Below are positions 1-12,500 of a stretch of 64,000 bases of DNA, piece after piece. The notes under the pieces are model-generated. The model was not told where the DNA came from and did no database searches. It was given only the letters and a program-made list of their open reading frames with translations. Positions within the stretch are counted from its first letter, which is position 1; every line of letters begins with the position of its first letter. Origin of the DNA: Plutella xylostella (Eukaryota > Arthropoda > Insecta > Lepidoptera > Plutellidae); assembly GCF_932276165.1 (NCBI RefSeq), contig NC_063986.1, forward strand, positions 1,562,501-1,626,500, in the 5' to 3' direction. A program made the translations under genes and the position numbers.

Positions 1-50
1 TAAAAATGTTGGCCCATGGGGATCGATCTGACGCTTGGGCACTACCTACT

Positions 51-195
51 TACTGCCAGTGTGAATAACTCTATCTACTGATGACTGGTAGTTACTTTCA
101 TACGATTTTGACAGGTTGTAACTTTAAATGTATCAAAACAGTATGTAAGTAACTACCAGTCATCGATAGATAAAAGTTATTGTAACTAGCAGTTA
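51..195. repeat. palindromic MITE, family 1 copy
   Basis: Imperfect inverted repeat. The left arm (TATCTACTGATGACTGGTAG followed by TTACTTTCATAC) is mirrored on the right as GTATGTAAGTAACTACCAGT then CATCGATAGATA. No coding capacity. A related copy lies at 46120-46251. The rest of 196-460 holds no gene I can support and is the upstream region of the protease. Confidence 0.7.
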
Positions 196-460
196 GAGAT
201 AGTGGTGAGACCTATCGACTACCGGCTGATTTTTTCGTTCTACTCTATTAAGTACATTTATTGAAATAATTTCATTATCTTGATAATCTTACAATGATTG
301 AAATCTTGTTCTTTATCTTATCGTACATTGCCTATCAACATTTTTAGTACCTAATTATATATTGATACCAATACAATAAGATAATGTAGGTACCTATTAA
401 ATTGCACTGAACCCAAAGCAATTAAGCTGAAAAGTATTGTGTCAATTGTTATTCCTTAAA

Positions 461-2029
461 ATGATTTATTTTTTTAGTGTATTTTTTTCTGTATTACTTG
501 CACAAAGCTTAGGTAAGTTTCTTAGATTTTTTGAAAACATGCGTTTTATTTTATATTAGTCTGAATCTCTTCTTGACATTATATTCATCTATTTTAGCAT
601 TTTCAACTTCAAGACTAGTTGGTGGAAACGAAGCAGCTAAGCCTCATGGAAGATATCAAGCATCATTGCAAAATTTGTCAAACTATCACGTTTGTGGTGG
701 TGCAGTTATTACCGAGCAGCATGTGCTAACAGTAGCTCATTGTGTTCATAAGTAAGTTATTGTATAAAGTGACCGAGAAATGCTAATGTATTATTTCTGG
801 TGTTCAAAAAATCTGACGCGTTTTGTCTATCTGGTCATTTTAACCTTCCTTTCGGTGATGTAACGGTTTATAAACAGTCTTTTGAACCATTATTTTAAAA
901 GCTTACTGATAATCCACTAAGGTTCGTTCTGCATACAATTTTGTACGTAGTTAGACAACATATTTTATAGCATGAAATATTATTTACAGTGCATCTCCAG
1001 AATATGTTTACCTCATTGTTGGTACAAATAATCTTCAGCAAGGACCACGGACAGCATACAATGTATCTTCAATAATAGAACACGAATACTATAATGCGAC
1101 ATCACGTCTAAATGACATCGCCATTGTCAAGTCCAGCGGATCGTTTGATTTAAAATTTACTGATATACTTCCTCTTTACCCCCTTGAGCTACAAGAAGGT
1201 GACCCGTTGATGTTGACAGGATTTGGAGCATTTGAGGTACTTATTGTTACACCTAAACATTTCATATTTAAATTTCCTATATAATATTATACTAGATGTG
1301 CCTACGTAAAACTTTATTAAAATATGATTTTATGTAGCTATAATATTAACTTTCAGCCTCATGGTGACTCAAGCTCGATATTATACATGTTAAACATGCA
1401 AGTTTTTAGTCAATCAACCTGTAAATACGCTATGAGGTACACTAAAGAAGTAGCAGATACTATGTTCTGCACGTTTCAGGAAAAAGGCAGCGGCACTTGT
1501 CATGTAAGTAAATTAGATTTAAGTGATAGAATAAAGAAATCATAAAGCAGGCAGAAGTATTGCTCGCAGTAGTAAGAATGAAAATGGCGACCGTAACATA
1601 AGTGGCAGTAAAAGTAATAACATACCTATTACCTACGAATAGGGCGAGATAGTATGAATCCGGCCGCCGTATTTATATTGGTTATTTATTTGTAAAAATC
1701 TTATAAGTAAAAGATAATTTTATTTAAAATACGAGTCTTATATGAACAAAAAAAATCTACTTTCTACCAAAATCCATATAAGCTGGCAACTGTTTTTTGG
1801 TTATTATTCTGAGAAATAGGTTCATCAAAATCTGCTATAATGAAAAATCATGAAAAATACATTTTCCATTTTATTTCAGGGTGACTCTGGAGGGCCGATT
1901 CTAAAGGACAATCAACTAGCTGGACTCATATCGTGGGGTATCCCATGTGCAGTAGGATTTCCGGATGTTCACACCAGGATAAACCACTACATTCCATGGA
2001 TCCACGATAAGATCATTCCAGCTAAATAG
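461..2029 (+). CDS. chymotrypsin-like secreted serine protease (S1 family), complete, 5 exons
   Basis: Coding exons are 461-512, 598-751, 990-1236, 1357-1503 and 1880-2029; all have GT-AG borders and the phases join without a break. The start gives a hydrophobic signal peptide (MIYFFSVFFSVLLAQSLG), followed by the activation cleavage region SRLVGGNEA. The catalytic triad is visible: His in TVAHC, Asp in LNDIAIV and Ser in GDSGGP. Six cysteines match the three disulfides usual in insect chymotrypsins. By chymotrypsin numbering, position 189 is Gly (GTCHGDSGGP) and 216/226 are Gly, so the pocket looks chymotrypsin-like rather than trypsin-like. There is no clip or other accessory domain. A polyadenylation signal AATAAA lies at 2206-2211. 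Likely a digestive or haemolymph protease; the exact substrate cannot be told. Confidence 0.93.
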
Positions 2030-2375
2030 GGAAACTACCCACCTACATACACCTATGAATTCAAGCGGAAGAATATGTATGTAAAATATTTATTATTAAT
2101 TAAACACCATGTATAACACCCTTGATAACAATGATAACTACTTTACCATAGGTAAAGTAAGTAACTATGTGTATAAACTAACTGTTAGCTAGAAATTTAT
2201 TTTAAAATAAACCGACTACAAAATATTTTTTTACTTACAATTTATAACTTTCCCAAGTTTCTTTTGAAGTCTGCAACTTTAGTGAAGTTTATCTGAAAGA
2301 ATTAAAATAACTATATTTTAACAAGGACTTTGTATACATATAGAACTTGATTTTTAAATATCCAAATAAAGTTAG

Positions 2376-5300
2376 TTAGTCAACGACAATACAGCCAATC
2401 ACAGCGTAGCTTCCAACACTCAACTTCTGTTTATCTTGAGGTGTGAAACTCACCTTATATTCTGCTTTCCTATTCTTTAACTCCGTTATAACAGCCATAA
2501 CTGGCCTGCCGTGGGCGCATTGAAAAGGAGTCTTACATTCCGACAAGTCTCTCAGAAGCTTCGTACATTCTGTCTGAGAGAGTTTGTCCCCAAACTTTAT
2601 AGCGTATCTGCAGGCCTAGAAACATAAAAAATAAGGAAGCATGTCGGTGACAAACACAGGGTTTGGAGAGAGGATTAACTCAGTCAGACACATCAGCTGT
2701 TGTCAGTCTTTAATTGCCTATGATGCGCCAGACTGGCAGTGTAGGTATTTAAGGCAAAACTGATGTAAATTGGGGAGGCTATTTCTTTCTTAATATACAT
2801 AGGAATTAAGTAGACATAGATACAGGAAGGTCAAAATATGAATTTAAAAAAAATATATTCAGACTTTGTAAAACATAATTATGATAGAATAGAATAGAAG
2901 GTACTTACCTCGCTAAACACTAGATTCATGATTGATTTAGGATACAAGCAAATAGATCCTTTTTGTGATTTTATCGCTTCTATTTCTTCTAGAATCAGGT
3001 TCTTCGCGGATTTCATTATGATATCGACCTAAAAACGATCATTTTTTATTAACTAGTTTTATTGGTTTAGCTTTACATAGATAAAGTCTTCTGTTATATG
3101 GAGATTTTACGATATTTCTGTTACACCACAGTATTTAGTAACACTGACCTGTCTAGTATTGTTTCCAATAATAGCTTGCGGTATTCCAGTAATACTTATT
3201 TCACTTTCATCAACTGTCTTCCATTTTAATCCAAGTTGGGCGAATTTATCTTTATAGTTATGAAGATAATGTATTTCATCGGGTTTCAATTTAATACTTA
3301 TTTCATCCAGATCTACACTCTTCCACTCATTGTTTGACATGTATTCTGCAAAGAGAAAAATACATTCCATCAAGGTTTAGTACCTTTTCCTGATTTGATT
3401 ATGTATTTCGATCTTAGAGATCTCATTTGCATAAGATTTGAATTTACCAACTACAATATAAATCATACTAACCAGCAAGATTGCTCTCCAGTCTAATTCG
3501 TTCATGTACAGCATGTTGGTCAAATAGCACCAGGTATTTCCTCAAATCTCCCGATTGACCCGTCTTGCCTTTGATTGTAGCTGCGATAAACTTGTCATCT
3601 ACTTGTCCTTGTAACTGAAAAGGATGCACGGAAATTTATTTAAAGGTAATGATTGAAGTTTAGACCATTTGATTTAACTAAGGGCTTTTGGCAGTTGATC
3701 CTACACGCCAAACTAAGCAGTATTAGGTGAACTTTGACTGTAAATTTATACTTTTATTATTCAAGTTATAGAGATAAGTAAAAAATACCTCGGCTGCTCT
3801 TAAGTTGACTGCATCAAAGTTCAATGATGCATTATCCTTCGATAACTTCTGGTTTACTTTGACGTTATCTTTGGTAGTGGTATTATTGACGTAATCAATG
3901 TTAGGTTCAAATATTTCGGTGTTTGTTTCTACTGCTTCATTAAATTCATTGTATAAATTCTGAAAGAAAGGAGTTATCTTGGTAAGTAGATGTTTTATAA
4001 AATGTTTAATAGGTTCACAAATTACCGGATGTATTTTAACTTACTTCATGAAAGTAATCTTCGTCCAAATAATAATCCATTGCAGGAATTATCCGGCGAT
4101 TTCCAAGTATTTGTGACATACCTGAAAAGAGTCGTTATTCAAAGGTAAATAAATTGTTATGTTGGTATATTGTAGGACAATAGATTTTATTTAAATTTAA
4201 CGCTAATACAAACCTTTAGGAACAAATCGAGGCCTATTTATTACATTGATTTTGAAATTGTTTTGGATATCATCCACTTCATTTTGAAGAATCATACCAG
4301 TTTCTTTATGGATACGCAAAATGTTCCCATCTATCTTAAATGTTTTTATGATGCCAGGTTCATCCATATCATTACATGTTTTTGTTGTATAATCAGGGCT
4401 TCTAATTTGATCGACGTTTTCATATGTTATTTTATCAGAAGCACATTTATTGATTGTATGCTTCGATTCATTAAAATGGTGAGAGGTTTCTTCAACAGCA
4501 TTACATGTAGCCATTGCGTCGGATGGCAATGAAAGTATCTGGAATGGCAATATGGCAAACATTATTCGTATTTGATTAATATAGTTATTATTTATTATAC
4601 TGTGCATTTCTATCTGTAATACTAAAACGTTATCAGTATTTAATACGATATATCGAATAGTATCAGCATTAGTATTGTTAATAACGATGCTACTTACATC
4701 ACCAATTACTCCATCCTTAACATAATTATCTTCATTAGGGACAACGCTTTTTGATTCATTTTGAATGTTGCTGATGGTGTTCTGATGATTCAACAAATCT
4801 ATAAGTTCATTTTCAGTAAGCATTGAACCAGGAGCCTCGTAATGCATAGAGGAAGAACTTAGTACGGTCTCACAAATATTTAATGGGTTCACATCATTTT
4901 GGGAATTTGGTTCATAGTTATCTTTATTCATAGCGTCTTTTTCGGTTTCTTCAGTATTCGGCGAGATACTTTCTATGGGGGGATAGTTCGATTCCGGCAC
5001 ATGGTGTTGTTTTTCCTCATATTGGTGAATAGTATATGTGGCGTTATAGGAATTTTCCACAAAATCAGAAGATTCAAACCTACGGCAGCTTTTCTCGATT
5101 CGTTCCGAAAAAACTGAAAATCTATTTAAACTGTAAGTCCCATTTTGCAAGAGGTCTGGTAAGAGATTTGAAATGTCACTCCCATCTCTACAATTGAGAA
5201 ATTTATCCATATGTTTCGTGTAATGGTTGTGGCTTTGGTCCATATCACAATTGGAAAATTCTATTGCATACGAGGAATTTTTCATTTGATTTAATTCATT

Positions 5301-8300
5301 TATAACTGAGGCTTTGACTGTATTGTACTTAACAGCCTGCTTCTTCTTTGATTTATTTCGTTTAGATTTAGTCTGGAGGAGATTACTTTTATCAGTTTCT
5401 CCTATAAAGTTTTCTCTTGATGTTTTTGTTATAAATCGAGTATTAACAATTCCAGACATGACATCCACAGAGTTACCGATATGCGAATCTACTGTGGCAT
5501 GTTTTGTATAACTGTGACTGTCATATGTTAATTGTGCTCCATGGCAACTTAGTTCGTTAACTTCCATTATTTTTATTGGTGCGATAGCAGTCTCTTTATT
5601 TTTTTCGACATATTTATGTTTCTTGAATTCTGGATTTCGGCACGGAGTTTTCGGTGTGTAAGTACCGACTTCTTTACCATTTTTCATTGATTGTTTTTGG
5701 GTTGGCAAAATAGTCTGTAAGAGATCTTTAGATGAAATTAAATTCTTGTCAACAGGTTTCTTCAAAAATTCATCAGTTATTTCCTCAAATTTTGGGGGCA
5801 TTGCTGGGACGTTATGAACAACAAATTTTCCAACTCTTTTCCTAACAGTGATATGTTGGTTCTTTGTCTTTATAGTGTATTGACTAAATACTTCATTCTT
5901 CCTTGTTTTTCTAAATGGTTGCAATTTATTAATGTTCTTGCTTAGTAACTTGCAACGTTTCTTCATTGTAGAATTAGCATGCTGAAAGGCTCTAATCAAA
6001 ACATCAGAGTGTCGGGTGAAAGCTTTTGGTGTTTGTTTTGCGATTTGATGTTTGATATTAGTATTGAGACCTATTTCTTTTGGTATATTTTTTTCGATTC
6101 GCCTTTTGTTCATTATTCCCTTCTTATTAGATTGCTGTCTTTTAAGATTGGGGGTAAGCTCTGTTTGCACGAGTTTACTGGAAGTTGCTATTGGTATTGG
6201 TAAAATTGCGTTCACGTCTGGATCTATTTTTTCGTCGGCAGTATTTATTAAATCTGAGTTTTCTTGGTTTTGGTTACTAGTATCGATGTTTTTTTTCATA
6301 GACGAATTGTTATTCTTCTTTTTACACCTTTTCACTATTTTTCCTGTAAAAGATTTACATCCAAATAATTATTCAGTTTTATTAATAGGTACTTATACAA
6401 GTATGTGACTCACACAATTATCAAAGGTACATATCAATATTGCTAGGTGCGAAATACCTACCTTTCACTCCATTTTGCAACTGTGAAATGCCCAGTTTTC
6501 TTGAATTACTTTTCAGTATTCTATCCATTATTTTTTTTACTTCATCTCGAGTGTCAGATTCCATTTTGTTACCAATTTGATCAGTTTGAATTTTATTTTC
6601 TTTAGTTGTTATATTTCCACTGTAGAATTGGACAAGTTTTTCTAACAGTTTAGTTACTTCATTCCAATTTTTAAACTCTACCGTGTTTTGTTTAGATGTA
6701 GTATTGAAGTCATAGTCATCATATGGGCATGTGATGAAAACATAATAAAAGGGAATATGTTTCTTAAAAACATCTTCGTCTTCTGGATATGCTGTCTGGA
6801 AATATAAAACATAAATATAGCTTGATTATAATATATAAATAACTACCTACACCTATCATAACTATTATAAAAGCCCTCTATTTCCCTAATATTTTCCGAT
6901 TTTCCCTAATTTTTTAGATGAAAATAAAAAAAAATTAAACATTTTTGTGAATAGTTAAATTTGTAAACTGCCTCTTCATTTATACAAACATGGACAGTTA
7001 GTTAGTAGGTAGTGGACAAGCTATTTATAAAAGTTTATAGCTAGGTACTTATGAAACTGACCATATCTATAATATGGCTTATCAATCAGTGTAGGTTAGT
7101 TAGTAGTTAGTTATATCAAGAAAATGAAAAACTTATTTTAATTTTGTACATCAACTCAGAATACCTTATACTTTATGAAGTTAGAGTACCTGTAGGATAC
7201 AGTAAAATTTATAATAATAATAATATGTGGGGGACATCTCACACACACATACCAACCTTATAATAACTTTAAAATACCAACCTTCAATAATTTCTTAGTT
7301 TTAATTTGCTTCTTCAAATTGAATAACTTTGCTATATTGGAATCCAGAATATGGTGCAAATTACATTGTGGCATAAACCTGCCATTCAAATAGATCCAAT
7401 GATTTTCATTCTCTTCAGATACTACTTTTCCCATATAGGCTGTCACTCCATAACACTTCTTTTCAACTCTGAACTCCAGTATTTTATCCTTTTCTAATGA
7501 GAAAATAGTAGCTAAGGTTTGATAAATATTTCTGCATTTATTGACTTGAAATATTATCTCATTTTTTGAGTTGTCTCTTAAACTGATTGATACATTGTTG
7601 TGAACCAAAGATATGCACTCCAGGAAACTTTTAATATTTTGTATTTCCCTCAGTGAGTTCACTGCCTGTTTCTGGATTTTGAGGTTGTAAAGGAAGCCTT
7701 TTATGTTTACCTGTAATATTTAAAATATTTTATATTTAGAGCAAAAGGGTATCAAATTATCAATGTAAAATGAAAATCCCTCAGGATGTGATGTTTTGAT
7801 TAAAATAATATGTAATTTAATTTATAAATAATGTTTTACTTAGCCAAATAAGTTTGATAGTTAATTAATGGAAACAAAGATTTGTGTTACATCTACACTA
7901 GGCCAAATTCACATTGTGTATTTTAAAGATTCAGCATAATACTTATAAATATTAAGAAGTCTTTAGGATTATTTTACATACCAATAGTTATAAAATATAA
8001 TTATTAATAACTTACCGTGGTACCCTTTGATGGTCTGGTAGCAGAAGGCAATACATCCTTTTCTTTGCCTTTTTGAAATGACTTCTCCCAAGTATCTTCA
8101 GACTGATCAGTTTTGGATGTAATATTTACAACCCGGGATACTTCAACTAAACTAGCCAAGGACTGCCCTTGAAATCCATAAGACTGGGGTGATGCCTTCA
8201 GTGTTGTTAAGTCAACAGTTTTGCTGGTCATGTATCTCTTTCCAACATGGTTCATGTCTTCTTTTGAGATACCATCTCCATTGTCTATAACTTGTATTGA

Positions 8301-8603
8301 ATGCTCTTCAATGTGTAAACGAATAGCAATGGAAGTGGCATTTGCATCCAATGCATTGTAAACCTGAAAATGTTAAAAATTATATTTTATTCAGAAGTAC
8401 TTAACCAGGAAATTTTTAATTCATCCCGCTTTAAGATGGTTTAAGCTAGTTTAGTTGGTCTAATCTTAAGGGCGCTAACGTAGTACTAAGAGAAGGATAG
8501 GTTAGGTACCTACCAGTTCCTCAACTGCTTTTTCGAAAGAATGTATTCGTGAGGATGCACTGAATCGCGACTGAACAGCAGAAGAAAGATATTTCATTGT
8601 CAT
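2376..8603 (-). CDS. DNA mismatch repair protein MLH3 (MutL homologue), complete, 11 exons, about 1425 aa
   Basis: Exons from the start are 8603-8514, 8363-8016, 7710-7282, 6795-6462, 6343-4214, 4121-4045, 3959-3789, 3614-3473, 3345-3149, 3028-2909 and 2615-2376; all phases agree. The start is chosen because TAA immediately precedes this ATG in frame. The N-terminal GHKL ATPase shows motif I (VEELVYNALDANA) and motif II (DNGDGI). Motif III reads GFQGQSLASL where the family usually has GFRGEAL. The large fifth exon encodes a poorly conserved, probably disordered linker of about 710 residues. The C-terminal endonuclease half carries DQHAVHERIRLE (about residues 1225-1236), matching the metal-binding DQHA(x)2E(x)4E motif, then ACRYAIKFGD and CAHGRP. 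MLH3 pairs with MLH1 in mismatch repair and meiotic crossover resolution. Length is close to vertebrate MLH3. Confidence 0.95.
7205..7256 (-). repeat. SINE 3'-tail fragment in Mlh3 intron 3
   Basis: The short block (TAA)n-TATGTGGGGGACATCTCACACACAC matches the tail of the SINE at 37400-37665. It lies about 25 bp downstream of the Mlh3 exon-3 splice donor. Confidence 0.55.
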
Positions 8604-9598
8604 TTATGATATTTTAGCGATTTTATCATCGGGATTAGCATTGTATGTAGGTACCGAATACGAAATCACAAATACCAACAATGTAACGATGTGCGATGTA
8701 AACAAAAATTATGATTCTCACTTGTTTTTAAATGTTTCTCCAGTCAAACTTTTTCGTAAATCACCGAATGCCATGCTATTGATGTGTTCTAAAACTTTTC
8801 AAACTTTTGTTTTGTTTGATTGTTTGTTTTCTTTCTTTCTCGATTCTCGAGCTACCTACTCGCAGCAAACTATAATTTTACCATGGAAAAAAATCCGTTG
8901 TGTCTTACTAATAAGGTTTACAATAGTTTACAACCGTACAATTTGCGTACAATCAATAATGTTATGACGTATGTTTGACACATAATTGACAGATAAGTAA
9001 CAGATGACAGAGCACTGTTGCGTAAAAAACGTTCTACGTACTTTTAATAAAATTATGTTATGAGACCTATCCAGTACTTATGCATTTTTTGAAGCAAGTA
9101 CTACAATGTATGTACCTATACCTCATAATAAAATGTTCTATTACACTGTTGGAAACCTAGATCTAGTACTTACCTTGGTAAAGTAGGCTCAACCCATCAT
9201 AAGGTTGGATTAAAATTAGATGTAAGTAACTAAATCGTTCTATTTTAAATTTTTGACTTACTTACCTAGGTATTACTACAGAAAGAGACGTTCTCGTTAG
9301 GTAGGTACTTACTAATATTAATGGATTACTTAATTGAAACCTTCAGCCATGTCTAAGCCTGTGTACAATTAACCTTGAACTCTGTAAACACATAGCTAAC
9401 CTGAATCGTGTATTGATGAAAACCTAGTTAGTTTGCGGGCCCCAACTCGACCAGTGTGGACATAGGGCTAAGGCGTGAAAAGCGCGGTAATTTAAAAAGA
9501 AAATGTGACAGTGACAGCTTATGTTTGGCGGGAAAAAGTTTCAATTATTTACAGTAACCGTACATAACTGTACCTTTTTAATTTGATATTGGTTATTT
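8604..9598. other. intergenic region between divergent Mlh3 and microprotein genes
   Basis: About 1 kb separates the two start codons, so this region should hold both promoters. No clear TATA box or initiator could be assigned. Short open frames here lack any recognisable protein character. Confidence 0.5.
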
Positions 9599-12500
9599 AT
9601 GAAGTTGTACGGTGATACTGCAGGAATGACGATGGCTGACCGGTTAGAAGAAGAAATAAGGATGTTCTGGGAGTATATCAAACGGTAAGAGTATCTAGGG
9701 GTATACCTACGTATATCCATAATAATCACCATCATCATCATCAGCCATCTATCGCCCACTGATGGGTATAGTATAGATATAAATATCCTATAGGTCTTCT
9801 ATAATAATAGGTCCGCAAAATTAGGCGTAAGTAGGTACTTACGCCAAATTTTGCGAACCTATGTTCATCTTGTAATATAATAGCATTCTACCTAGCCAAA
9901 TTTCGCATATGGAGAAGCTTATAAATATTTTATGAGCATTATTATTAAATAGTTAATTTAGAGTATGTACATTAACTTGAGGACCTACTTATTATAACTA
10001 GTTAGTTACTAAGCCCCAAAAAAATGATAAGTAAATTTAACTCAGTAAGGTAATAAGTAACGAGGTCACAGAATAATAACTAGTCTAGGTCTAAATCTAC
10101 TTTGACACCTTTGGTAAGTAGTACATACTAAGTACCTGCCCCAGTTTATGTTAAAAAGATATCGTTTCATAATAAATAGTAGGTACCTGCCAATAAGCCA
10201 TTGAAGATTCCAACTGTATTATTGATGAGGAGGGCCGTACGACTGACCGATATGGCGGAATCGATACGTTTGAACCGGGTCATGGGTGAGACTGACAAGT
10301 TACATGTAACATGTTACTGTACAGTCGGTGGAAACTTTATTTTTATTTCCATTGAGTATTTGCTGACATGACGATTTTAGTGCACGAGAACATGGTAGGT
10401 ATAAACTTAGGAACCCTTATTCTGGTAGTAGGAATAGAAGTTCTATGACACACTATGCTATGCGAGAGAGATACTATAAAAAGGACTAAGTATCCAGTAT
10501 TGGATGAGTAGGTAGGTACCTGTTATGTTATATAGCTGACTCATTATAATCTACGACAAAGCAATAAATAACACAGGAAGTATCGTAAACAAAACATCTA
10601 TCTTTTGTCTTTCACAAAGACATTAACTTCTTGTACATTCCAAAGCTCTGACAAACCGTTATCACCACTTTCTTCCCAGGATTAGGGGGTCGTCTTTTAT
10701 TTCGCGAAACAATGCCTCCTGAGATAAGAGTGGTATTGCCAAGTCTGGTGTTTTTAAAAATACATTTGTATAAATAGTTGACGTCCTTTGGGATGGTCAT
10801 CAGTCTCCTTTTGAAGGCAGTGGGTGAAGTTGGTCAGGGACAAAAATAAGTGCGAGACATTTTGGACATCACGGTAAGTTTTAAAATAATTATTATCTTT
10901 AGCTAATAATGGTATTATTTCAGTTTCAATTTCCACCAAGAACCTAGATGACTACACCACACCTAGCTACAATACTATAATCTTTCATTCATTTCCAGAT
11001 GATCAAAACCTTCCTCCTCCTCCTAACCCTCACATCGGCGTTAGCAGCCGAGATCTCCAACTCCTACTCTCTACTAGAAAAACATGCTTCCTTCAACCCT
11101 GACCTAAAGACTGAACCAGTGGAGACCCATGCGGTGTCCAAGAAGGAGTCTAGACCTGATGAACCACACCCGGTGTTCAGAGGGGAGGGGCGGGCGAGGA
11201 TCGAGATGGTAAAGCCTGAAGGACCAGTTGTCAAGCATGAGATGCTGGGGGATCAGCCTGAACAGAAGCAGGAGAATCGGATTGTAAGTGAGCTTTTGCT
11301 ATTTTACTTTTAATTTGGTGATTCAAGTACCTAGTCTACGTTTTAGTGAAATATTTCGAGCTACGTAGGGTAACCATTTAAACATGTGACCGAACATGTC
11401 AAGGGCCTATCTACATCCGCTCCATACCTTGATACGAGTACCTACCTACCCTGTTATTATCATAAACAATACTTTGTATTTACAGGACAACGCCCCATCA
11501 TACACATACGGGCCTATGCCCACGGAAGTGGCGTACCCGGACATCCCCTACGCGCCTGGTTATGGCTACGACAACGGCTACCCTGCCAACTCGTAAGTAC
11601 TTTAATTTTTGCATTTGCAACCCCTAAGAAATAGTTAAAATAATTCACAAATAAATATACCTACTTACTTTATATACCTTCTTCTATAGTGGCATTTCTA
11701 GAAGCGTAGATCGGCTTATAATCACTTCAACCCGGCATTTTGCAACCGTCATTATTATTTTTCGATACGAATTAAATTTTATAAATAAGGACTCCAGGAT
11801 ACCAATCCACGCGATCAGCAAGACCTATTTAAAAATGAACGTAGTGAGAGAATGCTGTATAGTCATCTCCATATTTTTTATTGGTTTATCGTTATCACTT
11901 GTTGTAATAGTTGTGTATGTATTTAGAAAAATAATTACGTTCATGTATCAAAATATGTGTGAGAAAAATCTCTATTGTTTCCCTTTCGGTATATCTATAC
12001 ATATATATTCTATGAACTAACCTCTATTCTATTCTGTTCTGTGAGGGGGCGAAGTTCCCTTCTCGAGTGGAACCTTTGTATATATCCCCTTAATTTCAGC
12101 TCAGCCAGCCTAGAACAAACCTCTCTAACATTGTAATTTATTCCAGCTACGACGGCTACGGCAATGGCCTCACTAACTACTTGCTTGAGCCGGACACTTC
12201 AGCATTCAGCATGATGTGGAGCCAGGTGCCCGACTCCAGAGTAAGTCTCTCGCACCGAGCTATCTATGTGTTGCTGGTAGATTATACTTTTATTTACTCT
12301 TAATTTTTTATACTGTACGTGTACATATTGAAACCCCGATTTACGATTACGATCTTGCACGATAGCACTAGCGTTCTCTGTTCTTTTCTTAGCCGATGAG
12401 TTTAGCCTATGATTTCTGTTAATTTGTTTCCTCCACTGAATTATTGTAATCCTATTGCCTATTTATCTTCTATCTTAGTTTCTTTACTTACCTGCTCTGA

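Noticed and set aside
4263..6408. Several plus-strand frames of 65-118 residues
   Set aside because: Antisense shadows of the long fifth exon of Mlh3.
8641..8967. 108-residue frame just upstream of Mlh3
   Set aside because: Composition is random-like (Cys/Phe/Leu-rich), with no conserved motif. It overlaps the presumed Mlh3 promoter.
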